Source of the DNA: Candidatus Kapaibacterium sp.
GTDB lineage: Bacteria > Bacteroidota > Ignavibacteria > Kapaibacteriales > JAEUSM01
DNA: 64,000 bases
Direction of reading: 5' to 3'
NCBI GenBank assembly: GCA_016788785.1
Contig: JAEUSM010000006.1
Span: 409,864 to 473,863 of the forward strand
How positions within the stretch are numbered: the stretch's first letter is position 1; every line of letters begins with the position of its first letter. The position numbers and the translations under genes were made by a program. Positions 1 to 7,417 of this stretch are shown here, one piece after another. The notes beneath the pieces were generated by a model that saw nothing but the letters and a program-made list of their open reading frames with translations, did no database searches and was not told the origin of the DNA.

Positions 1-265
1 GGCATGTTGCACATGCAATTGTTCCATCGAGTGAAAGAATTTCATCATAAAACAACTTTTTGCCTAATAAAAACCCAGCCTCGGTGACTGGGTTTTTCGC
101 AAAGTTGTAGGTTGGTTGAGGGAAATTCAAAGGTACAGAAAAACCTTTGAATTGTCTGTCTGTTGGTTGATTTGATTCTCCACACGATGTGAAAACAATC
201 AACACTATTACGGTAACAAGAAAATACTGAATATCTTTTTTTAATGAAATAACAATACTGTTCAT
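1..265 (-). CDS. Di-haem cytochrome c peroxidase family lipoprotein (3' part beyond window)
   Basis: This partial gene starts at an ATG at 265 and is open to the left edge, giving 88 codons. The product starts with a hydrophobic segment ending in an FTSC lipobox (Cys28), so it is probably a lipoprotein. It continues with a segment typical of MauG/CcpA-type peroxidases (GFLLGKKLFYDEILS) and reaches an ACATC that would complete the first CxxCH haem site just outside the window. It starts one base after the stop of the MbnP-like gene and is very likely translationally coupled to it. It is a second di-haem enzyme in the same unit as the one at 1114-3063. The family call is firm; the substrate is unknown. 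Confidence 0.8.
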   Translation of the reverse strand, partial: MNSIVISLKKDIQYFLVTVIVLIVFTSCGESNQPTDRQFKGFSVPLNFPQPTYNFAKNPVTEAGFLLGKKLFYDEILSLDGTIACATC

Positions 266-266
266 A

Positions 267-1058
267 TTAATCCATAATTTTTCCAAATTGAAACATGGTT
301 GCATATTTATTTGCAACATTTACTGAATAAGGAGAAAACATCACTGTTGGGTTTGCTTCAATGGAAATTGCTTCATCACCTTTAAACAAAGTTGAAATAT
401 CAGCGGAAATATGTACGTGTGGTTTATTTCCTTCTCGAATTTTCAAAACAGATGAACCAAATGGGACAGTAATTGTTTTAATGTTATTTAAATTTGGTGC
501 ATTGTATCCACCAAATCCCCCAATATGATATTTAAACGAATTATTAATCAATCTTGGTGTTGTATACATTCCTTCTAAAGCGAAAAAAATGTAACCAGAA
601 TTCCAAGTCCAATACATAGATTTTGCTTCACCAGCAACATCCAATACACCTATTCGTTCGCCAACAGGTGAAACAGATTTTGCAGAATCAATACCCAAAA
701 TGAAGCTAATTGAGGAGTAATCTCCTTCTGGAATATATTGCAAGTTAATACTTTGTGTAATTATCTGTGCTTGATTAATAAGAAAATATGAAGTTTCTTT
801 TGGAAGAACATATTGTGAACCGTTCGAATTGTTCAATACTATATTACTAACATAATATTTAAAATCTTCGGTAACAACTGTTATTGAATCATTCAATGTG
901 AATCGTTTCAATAACTCAAATTCTTCTGAACCAAATTTATTTTCGAAAACAACTAAAAGAGAACCTTTTTTTGAAGAATCTGGAGTCGGATCTGTAACAT
1001 TGCTTGAACAAGAAAGAACAAGAATTGAAAGTGCAAAAAATATAAAAAGTCTAATCAT
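267..1058 (-). CDS. MbnP-like copper-binding/periplasmic lipoprotein
   Basis: 263 residues. An N-terminal signal with a VLSC lipobox (Cys17) indicates a lipoprotein. The body resembles the MbnP family: a beta-rich domain with the YxxSNI…YFLIN region at about 68-95, the 'FILGIDS' segment near 119, and YWTWNSGY (Trp150, Trp152) followed by FFALEG. In the studied methanotroph MbnP/MbnH pair, a di-haem MauG-like enzyme oxidises a tryptophan of MbnP to kynurenine, creating a copper site. Here the gene lies directly between two di-haem peroxidase genes, which is the expected pairing. Which Trp, if any, is modified cannot be told from sequence. Alternative: a general MbnP-domain protein without copper binding. 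Confidence 0.75.
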   Translation of the reverse strand: MIRLFIFFALSILVLSCSSNVTDPTPDSSKKGSLLVVFENKFGSEEFELLKRFTLNDSITVVTEDFKYYVSNIVLNNSNGSQYVLPKETSYFLINQAQIITQSINLQYIPEGDYSSISFILGIDSAKSVSPVGERIGVLDVAGEAKSMYWTWNSGYIFFALEGMYTTPRLINNSFKYHIGGFGGYNAPNLNNIKTITVPFGSSVLKIREGNKPHVHISADISTLFKGDEAISIEANPTVMFSPYSVNVANKYATMFQFGKIMD

Positions 1059-1113
1059 AGAAAAATCACAGTAATAGTTACAACATCGTTAATTGACGAA
1101 AATAGAAGACTAT

Positions 1114-3063
1114 TTAGTATTTCCCACCAACTACCCTTTTATTTAGGCTGTTTGCATTTTCTGAATGTAACGGCACACCTTTTGGTTGTTTGTTCAATTT
1201 GGAATAATCCGTCAAAGAATTCATAAATGCTATGATATCCTTTATTTCTGCTTTTGTTAATTCTAATTTTTCTGTCGGCAATGTTTGATTCTCTAAGTGA
1301 ATCCCAATTCCTGCACCACCACCGTTGTTGTAAAATTCCATCACCTCTTCTAATGAATTATAAACCCCATTATGCATATACGGTGAAGTCGCATTAACAT
1401 TTCGAACAGTAACAGTTTTGAAAGAGTGTTTGTAGATTTTTGAACGCTCTTTCAAAGGACCCAAATATCGACCCAAATCTGGATCAAGAGTTTGTTTTCC
1501 TTTTTGGGCAGTCAATGGTATACCCAAAACTTCAGACTCCATTTCACGATACATTGGAGGAACTGAACCATTAAAAACCGGAAGAAAATGACAAGTTGCA
1601 CATCCTGCTTTTCCCAAAAACAAATTTGCACCTTTGTAGACAGAAGTTGACAGTTTAGGTGTTTCTTTTCGCATATACTTATCAAATTCTGAATTAAAAC
1701 TTGTGAGTGATGCAACATAAGAACTTAGCACCTCTTGAATACGGCTTTTTGTTATAGGTTCAGTTTCATTACCTCCATAGGCTACATTAAAGAGTTTTCT
1801 GTATTCATCTATTGATGATATTTTATTGATAATTTCTTCAAAAGAAGTATCAAATTCTTTTTCTGAAATAACAACATGTTCTAATTGTGATTCTAATACA
1901 TCAGCTCGTAAATCATAAAAAAATTTGTCTGAATATACAGCATTGACCAATGTAGGTGAATTTCTTTGTACCGTTCCTTCAAAATTCATTGCAGCACTTT
2001 TTGGAAGTCCATCAGTGAATGCAAGTTCGGGTCTGTGGCAAGATGCACAAGCACGTTCGTTATTTTTTGACAGAATCGGGTCAAAAAACAACAATTCACC
2101 TAATCGTTCTTTTTGCGAAGAATTTTCAGCTTCTGTTAACGAGGTGAAATAGTATTTGTTCAAAAAGTTTTCAGAAAAAATCGAACGAGATTTATAGTTT
2201 AACGATTGTTTGAAAGGAGTTGTTTCATACACAAATTCAATGTGTAATTGTTCTTGAGCATCAACTAGTTTACCATATAACGGGTCAGCGAAATCTCTGA
2301 TGAAACGCACTCTATCAAATTCATCAGGATTTTTATTCTTTTGAAGTTGAATAATTGATGTAGTTAGAAGTTTTTCTATTTCACCCTTTAGCTTTGGATT
2401 AACTTTTTGTAATTCTGATGAATATTGAATAAAAACATCTTGAATTGTTTGCAAGGATATGTTAGTTTCAACTAAAGAATTTGAAGATGCTGGAGTATCA
2501 AACCCAGTTATAGTCAAAGTCATTATGCGAATCATTTGTAATTGCATCGCTTCAAAAATATTTCTATCTGAAAGTCGGATATTGGGTTGAAATCGGACAA
2601 ATTCATCGACTTTGGTAATCAGTTTTGCAACCTTATTGCTCAATTCGTTTTTTGTTTCTGCGCTTGTCTCCAAATCATCGCTATAGACTATTTCTTCTAT
2701 GGCTTGAAGTCCTTCAGGTTCTAATTCTGATAACTGAGCAAAGTTTCGTTCCAAATGTGGTAATGGCGGACCATTAACATAATCTTTAATGAAATCAGGT
2801 TCTAAATATTCTGCCAAAAACTCTATTTTTTTGTATTGTAAACGAATCGTTTTGAATTGATTTTGAATAGTTGATTGTACTATTGTTGGTTTTTGTAATT
2901 CTAATTGGAATTCTTTTAATAGTTGCAAAAAATGTTCTGAATTTTTTCTATAGTTTGCAAGAATGGAATCTGTTTTTTTTGGTGTTGAATTATTGAAAGA
3001 AAACAATAACATCGAAATACAAATCAATGCAAACGAAGACAATAGTAGTGATAGTTTTTTCAT
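1114..3063 (-). CDS. Di-haem MauG/MbnH-like peroxidase with N-terminal imelysin-like domain
   Basis: 649 residues with an N-terminal signal segment (about 1-25). Residues about 35-290 are helical, with a PEGLQAIEE motif resembling the GxHxxE signature of imelysin-type (M75) domains. Residues about 300-620 form a di-haem cytochrome c peroxidase module with two CxxCH sites, CASCH and CATCH, plus GLPKSAAMNFEGTVQRNSPTLVNAVY and YMHNGVY segments typical of MauG/MbnH. It should act in the periplasm as an oxidant-using di-haem enzyme on a partner protein, most simply the MbnP-like protein encoded next. The phoX-like gene upstream is separated from it by a strong terminator, so this gene heads its own transcript. 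The imelysin assignment is weaker than the peroxidase one. Confidence 0.8.
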   Translation of the reverse strand: MKKLSLLLSSFALICISMLLFSFNNSTPKKTDSILANYRKNSEHFLQLLKEFQLELQKPTIVQSTIQNQFKTIRLQYKKIEFLAEYLEPDFIKDYVNGPPLPHLERNFAQLSELEPEGLQAIEEIVYSDDLETSAETKNELSNKVAKLITKVDEFVRFQPNIRLSDRNIFEAMQLQMIRIMTLTITGFDTPASSNSLVETNISLQTIQDVFIQYSSELQKVNPKLKGEIEKLLTTSIIQLQKNKNPDEFDRVRFIRDFADPLYGKLVDAQEQLHIEFVYETTPFKQSLNYKSRSIFSENFLNKYYFTSLTEAENSSQKERLGELLFFDPILSKNNERACASCHRPELAFTDGLPKSAAMNFEGTVQRNSPTLVNAVYSDKFFYDLRADVLESQLEHVVISEKEFDTSFEEIINKISSIDEYRKLFNVAYGGNETEPITKSRIQEVLSSYVASLTSFNSEFDKYMRKETPKLSTSVYKGANLFLGKAGCATCHFLPVFNGSVPPMYREMESEVLGIPLTAQKGKQTLDPDLGRYLGPLKERSKIYKHSFKTVTVRNVNATSPYMHNGVYNSLEEVMEFYNNGGGAGIGIHLENQTLPTEKLELTKAEIKDIIAFMNSLTDYSKLNKQPKGVPLHSENANSLNKRVVGGKY

Positions 3064-3085
3064 ACAATGGTAAATTTATATACAG

Positions 3086-3120
3086 AAAAATGGGCATTTA
3101 GAAACAAAACTAAATGCCCA
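3086..3120 (-). terminator. Rho-independent terminator after the PhoX-like gene
   Basis: An 11-bp perfect stem (TGGGCATTTAG / CTAAATGCCCA) with an 8-nt loop, followed on the minus strand by TTTTT. It sits 22 bases after the stop of the phosphatase gene and before the di-haem peroxidase gene, separating the two transcripts. Confidence 0.85.
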
Positions 3121-3142
3121 CTTTGAAGAAATTATTTATGAA

Positions 3143-5065
3143 TTATTCGACGATAACTTTTTGTGTTTCACCTTCAGCAGTACGAATAAAGTATGTACCA
3201 GCAGAAAGACCAGACATATTGATAACATTAGAGTTTCTAATTACTTTGATTCTGTTACCAGATGCATCATAGACAGCAACATCAGTAGTTTTGTTCATTT
3301 TCAACTCACGGTTTACCGGATTTGGCCATACTTCAAAACCTTGAGAAGGCAATGTAGGCTCATTGAAAATAGAAGTAACAGCTTTATCGAATCCAGTGAT
3401 AGCATATGTTAATGAATTACCCCAAGGGAATGGTAAATCTGCTTTAGGGTGTTGAGAATTAACGATGATTGATTTACCATCAGGAGTAGCTACAGCACCT
3501 GTTACTTCTGCACCATCAGGAACAACACTGATTCTTTTCAAATTCTCAACTGTCGGAGCATCGTCCATATCAAGTAGATACATTTCACAAGTATTATTAG
3601 TAACACCTTCGGCAACTCTACCAAATGAACGACCAATTAAATCTTCTTGAATAATCATATAAGTTTTATTTCCAACAGTCATAAAACTTAAACCATCAGG
3701 AGATGTTAAATGATTATTTGGGTAATTTGCTGCAGAAGGAGATGTAGAATAGTATGGTCCACCTTCTAGGAAAGAAGTAACTTTGTTAGTTGCTGGATCA
3801 TAGCAAAGTACTCTACCATAATAATCATTAAAACGACCAACTCTCACTGAGTCTAAAATTTGAGCATCTGTCATAGTAGGTGTCAGCCATGATGGATTTT
3901 GTAATTTAACTGCTCCAACAAAGTGATCAGGAATTGTTCCTGTTCTTGCAACACCAGAATTAAAAGAAGAACCCCAAGAATCACGTCCAGTTTCAGTAAA
4001 ATATACTTTACCATCTTTTTTACAATATGCACCCCACTCTAAGCGGTTGAACATTGATGCACCATTACGCATTGCAATGTTTCTCATTTGCAATGTAGAA
4101 TCAATGTTATTGTTTGGAAGAACAATCCATCCACCAGGTGCATCTTTTTTATAAGCATACAATGTTCCTTTTGTAAAATCACCAGCTACATCAGCGACGA
4201 ATTTTGTAAATACTCCAGGTGACATATCTTCGAAACCATACATAGTTCTGTTGTCAGGCATAATAACTCCACCTTCCCAACCGCCACGACCCCAGTTGTA
4301 TTGTTTACGAACAGCTTTTGCAGTACGTGGATCAATTTCAACAAACCAGTTAAAGTTTTCAAATTTTTTGATAGTACGACCATTGTAGTTACCGTTAATA
4401 GTTGACTCTATAGTCCAATCAGCAGTATCACGAACACCTTGACCGCGACCACCATTAGAAATTGGTGGATTTGCTCCCCAATAAATAGTATTTGAGCCAA
4501 CAGATGCATTATCTGCATCGTTAGCAACGCGGAACCACTCTTCCGCTGTCCAAATTCTACCATCAGCTTCAGAAATAATACCACCGCAATTCATTCCAGT
4601 TTCACCAACAGTGTTTGCGAAATCAACATTGAAAAACAAACCAGTACGACCGTCAGGTAATGTTTGAGGTACGATAATCAATGTGTCGTTTGTTGGGTCA
4701 CGACGAATTTTGAATGTAGTCATTCCACCACCATCACCAATTTTGTCATCATTCCACACCATTTCGTGATTTACTGACAACCAGCCGATATCTCCTGAAC
4801 CAGAGTTATCTTTAGTTAATCCGATAAAGTCATGCCATTGTTTTGCAACAGCAGTTCCATTTGGCATACCGTTTTGGTCTAACGTTTGAACCAAATGATG
4901 ACCACCAACAAACAATACTTGCATTGTCAATGGTGATTTTGGTAACGTAACAGATTGAGCTGCCCATTCAACTGAAATTGTAGGGTCAAATTTGATTTGT
5001 GCTGTTACTTTTGCCATTGGACTTATTAGCAACATAGCAACAAGAATGAGAAGAGAGTTTTTCAT
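3143..5065 (-). CDS. PhoX/DUF839-family secreted phosphatase-like protein with T9SS sorting domain
   Basis: 640 residues from the ATG at 5065, which has an AGG Shine-Dalgarno core 8 bases upstream; an in-frame GTG 9 bases further out is the alternative. It has a cleavable signal peptide ending near 'AKVTAQ'. The body matches the PhoX-type DUF839 family: LSVNHEMVWND near the N-terminus, a central GFEDMSPG segment, and close to the C-terminal side SPDGLSFM, IQEDLIG and VTGAVATPDGKS…VNSQHP. PhoX enzymes are calcium/iron alkaline phosphatases. Activity here is inferred, since DUF839 also contains proteins of unknown role. The last ~75 residues are a T9SS type A domain (WPNPVNREL … GLSAGTYFIRTA … KVIVE), so the protein should be exported across the outer membrane. 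It is monocistronic, with a terminator behind it. Confidence 0.75.
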   Translation of the reverse strand: MKNSLLILVAMLLISPMAKVTAQIKFDPTISVEWAAQSVTLPKSPLTMQVLFVGGHHLVQTLDQNGMPNGTAVAKQWHDFIGLTKDNSGSGDIGWLSVNHEMVWNDDKIGDGGGMTTFKIRRDPTNDTLIIVPQTLPDGRTGLFFNVDFANTVGETGMNCGGIISEADGRIWTAEEWFRVANDADNASVGSNTIYWGANPPISNGGRGQGVRDTADWTIESTINGNYNGRTIKKFENFNWFVEIDPRTAKAVRKQYNWGRGGWEGGVIMPDNRTMYGFEDMSPGVFTKFVADVAGDFTKGTLYAYKKDAPGGWIVLPNNNIDSTLQMRNIAMRNGASMFNRLEWGAYCKKDGKVYFTETGRDSWGSSFNSGVARTGTIPDHFVGAVKLQNPSWLTPTMTDAQILDSVRVGRFNDYYGRVLCYDPATNKVTSFLEGGPYYSTSPSAANYPNNHLTSPDGLSFMTVGNKTYMIIQEDLIGRSFGRVAEGVTNNTCEMYLLDMDDAPTVENLKRISVVPDGAEVTGAVATPDGKSIIVNSQHPKADLPFPWGNSLTYAITGFDKAVTSIFNEPTLPSQGFEVWPNPVNRELKMNKTTDVAVYDASGNRIKVIRNSNVINMSGLSAGTYFIRTAEGETQKVIVE

Positions 5066-5347
5066 ACAAAACACCTAAATGAAATAAAAATAATGATACA
5101 AAATTAGGTGTTTCTTTTCCCATTTTTCGTTATCAAATTGTTATTTTTTTGTAACTAATTAGATTCTGTATAAACAACATTCGAATATAAAGAAATCATC
5201 ATCAAATTGTTATCTTTATGTCAAGAAATTGTAAAATGTACATACATTACTGTTTTAGCGTTCTATACTTGTATCATTTTATCTTCTAAGGATGAACTTC
5301 ATTGAATTTAGAGTATATTTGTAGTATTATTTTACAAAAAGGTATTT
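5066..5347. promoter_or_regulatory. Divergent intergenic region with a repeated 13-mer
   Basis: A 282-base AT-rich region between the phosphatase gene (minus) and the first small secreted protein (plus). The 13-mer ATCAAATTGTTAT occurs at 5132-5144 and again at 5201-5213 in the same orientation. The first copy is part of GTTAT-N6-GTTAT, an 11-base period. A minus-strand TAATTTTG (5099-5106) fits TAnnTTTG and would put a start site about 27 bases before the phosphatase ATG, but no TTTG is at the right distance. On the plus strand TATATTTG lies at 5314-5321, also without a good -33 box. No gene is seen here. Confidence 0.3.
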
Positions 5348-5998
5348 ATGAAATTATACTATTATTTTCCTCTCTTATTGTTTGTATTTCTATTCAATTT
5401 TCTGTTTTCATACTCTCAGAATTATCAATTTCCGGAAAATGTAAAATCTATTTCCCAAATTATAAAAGATCTACCTCCATATTTAGATTCTTCAGCAACA
5501 CTTCAAGCTGATTTTAACTCCGATGGCTTAATTGATTTTGCAATTGTGGTATCAAACAGCAAACATCTTATTGAAAAGAATTCTCCAGTGAATTTAGGTA
5601 TTTATTTAGGAACATCTTCTAAAATATACTCCTTACATACGACCTCAACTTCAGCTATTTTGCCACTTACATATGGAATGGAATCTACTTTTCCTTTTTC
5701 AGGTATGAACTTTGAAAAAGGTAAACTCAGTATTTTTCATTATTATGGAGAAGAAATTATCACTTCTATTGAAGACACCTATATGTATATGGAGAATACG
5801 TTCAATTTAGTTCAAAGTTCAAACAGTATCATCCAACGTGATAACGATATGCTTACTACAACTGAAGTTTACAATTGGCAAAAAGGTATCAAAGAAGTCA
5901 AAAAGAATAATTTCCATCAGAATTTCAAAACTAAAACTTCAAAATTTCCTGTAAAACCACTTTCTCCAATTACCAAACATATTCCAGGAACTATTTAA
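5348..5998 (+). CDS. Small secreted protein with DxNxDGxxD loop (paralogue 1)
   Basis: 216 residues with a clear signal peptide (hydrophobic to about residue 22, then YSQNYQF). It carries one acidic loop, ADFNSDGLIDFAIVV (about 54-68), of the DxNxDGxxD type seen in FG-GAP/dockerin-like calcium loops. It ends in a lysine-rich tail and KPLSPITKHIPG. It is the first and most diverged of three tandem paralogues; it lacks the Cys pair and the GGS-ERW motif that the other two share. An overlapping frame starting at 5302 is a shadow; the signal peptide supports this frame. I do not recognise a named family. A secreted calcium-binding role is a guess from the loop. Confidence 0.7.
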   Translation: MKLYYYFPLLLFVFLFNFLFSYSQNYQFPENVKSISQIIKDLPPYLDSSATLQADFNSDGLIDFAIVVSNSKHLIEKNSPVNLGIYLGTSSKIYSLHTTSTSAILPLTYGMESTFPFSGMNFEKGKLSIFHYYGEEIITSIEDTYMYMENTFNLVQSSNSIIQRDNDMLTTTEVYNWQKGIKEVKKNNFHQNFKTKTSKFPVKPLSPITKHIPGTI

Positions 5999-6017
5999 TT
6001 CTTTTCTATATAATCCT

Positions 6018-6728
6018 ATGAAACTTTTTACTTTCGCTGTTTTCAGTGTTCTTTTTCTTTATTCGATTTCTTTTTCTCAAACAACAGATTTAAACAATCC
6101 ACCACCTCACGAAATTGATTCATATCAGTTTCCTAAATCTATTACCTCTCTACAGACGTTATTTGCTACATTCCCCAAAAGGGTTGATACATCAGCTACA
6201 GTTATTGGAGATCTCAATAATGATGGTATTCAAGATTTAGTTGTTGTGATTACGTATCCATTTCTTGTAGATTATGATGAAAATATGCCCTATGATGGAG
6301 ATGCAATGGTTCCACTCGCCGTTTATTTGGGAACAAAAGATGGCTATTCACTTTTAGTTCAATCAAATAATGCTGTTCTTTGTACAGGGTGTGGAGGTAT
6401 ATTTGGAAACCCATTTAGTGGTCTTGAAATAAATAAAAAGAATCAATTACTTATTTATCACTATGGTGGTTCTTCAGAGCGATGGGCTTATACTGATGTA
6501 TATGAATTTCGAAATGATAATATGTATTTAGTAGAAAATTCTTTTACAAATAGTACAACTCATAATATGTCTTACACTACTGTTTGGACAAACTATCTTA
6601 CTGGTCAGCAGGAAAGTGTTTGGTCAAATGGTGAAACTAAGAAGAAAAGATATAAAGAGAAAAAATCCAAAAAGAAATTGAAAATCAAACCACTAACCTC
6701 TATCGACAATTATGAACCTATCAACTAA
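6018..6728 (+). CDS. Small secreted protein with DxNxDGxxD loop (paralogue 2)
   Basis: 236 residues. The signal peptide ends near SFSQ. The acidic loop GDLNNDGIQDLVVVI lies at about 68-82. It is followed by YLGTKDGYSLL, a CTGCGG Cys pair, GNPFSGLEI and HYGGSSERWAYTDVYEFR. The tail is very lysine-rich and ends KPLTSIDNYEP. The same order of motifs is in paralogue 3 just downstream, so this is a local gene family. It starts 19 bases after the preceding stop and ends 16 bases before the ATG of the next copy, consistent with one transcript. No named family is recognised; the VCBS/FG-GAP-like loop suggests calcium binding. Confidence 0.75.
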   Translation: MKLFTFAVFSVLFLYSISFSQTTDLNNPPPHEIDSYQFPKSITSLQTLFATFPKRVDTSATVIGDLNNDGIQDLVVVITYPFLVDYDENMPYDGDAMVPLAVYLGTKDGYSLLVQSNNAVLCTGCGGIFGNPFSGLEINKKNQLLIYHYGGSSERWAYTDVYEFRNDNMYLVENSFTNSTTHNMSYTTVWTNYLTGQQESVWSNGETKKKRYKEKKSKKKLKIKPLTSIDNYEPIN

Positions 6729-6744
6729 ATCCAACGTTCATTAC

Positions 6745-7407
6745 ATGAATAGAATACTTCTTTTACTTGCTTTTATAGTTCTTCCTACGTTACAAATATT
6801 TGCTAAAGAAACTACAGCGTATTCTTTTCCAAAAACTATCTCCAATGAGTTAGAAATAGAATCAAACCTCCCTCAAGGATATGAAATGATAGGTTCTACT
6901 TATGGAGATTTGAATAAAGATGAAATGATGGATTTAGCATTGATTGTTGCAGATACCCGAGAAGATGTAGAATTTGATACACCAGTATATTTGGGTATTT
7001 ATTTCAAAAATGCAAAGGGTTCATATGATTTGAATGTAGTTTCAACTACTGCAATGCTATGTTTTAAATGTGGAGGTGTTATGGGTAATCCATTTGCAGG
7101 AATCGAAATAACGCCAAAAGGAATTTTACAAATTCATCATTACGGAGGTTCAGTTGAACGATGGGGGTATATTGATAAATATCGATATCAAAATGGTGCA
7201 TTTCACCTCATTGGACATACTTACACTGAAAGTAGCCCCGATAGTCCCAAAACCAAAAGTACAGACACAAATTTATTGACAGGAGATCAAGAAATCATTG
7301 AAGATCCTAATATTGCCTCAAAAAAAGACAATGTGAAAAAAACTCGCTCTAAAGTAAAAGTTAAACCTTTAAAAACTATAGATTCGTATAGTCCTGGAAA
7401 CTTGTAA
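6745..7407 (+). CDS. Small secreted protein with DxNxDGxxD loop (paralogue 3)
   Basis: 220 residues from the ATG at 6745. An upstream in-frame ATG at 6712 lies inside the previous gene and would put extra residues ahead of the hydrophobic signal, so 6745 is preferred. The signal peptide ends near IFAKE. It shares with paralogue 2 the loop YGDLNKDEMMDLALIV, the CFKCGG Cys pair, GNPFAGIEI, HYGGSVERWGYIDKYRYQ and the C-terminal KPLKTIDSYSPG. The loop here has DE in place of the usual DG. It stops 10 bases before the ATG of the first TPR-cyclase, so the three secreted proteins may be co-transcribed with the cyclase array. Confidence 0.75.
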   Translation: MNRILLLLAFIVLPTLQIFAKETTAYSFPKTISNELEIESNLPQGYEMIGSTYGDLNKDEMMDLALIVADTREDVEFDTPVYLGIYFKNAKGSYDLNVVSTTAMLCFKCGGVMGNPFAGIEITPKGILQIHHYGGSVERWGYIDKYRYQNGAFHLIGHTYTESSPDSPKTKSTDTNLLTGDQEIIEDPNIASKKDNVKKTRSKVKVKPLKTIDSYSPGNL

Positions 7408-7417
7408 TTTGAATGAA

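Noticed and set aside
5302..5511. A 69-codon plus-strand ORF overlapping the first small secreted protein
   Set aside because: It is in another frame of a gene with a clear signal peptide and paralogues; no support of its own.
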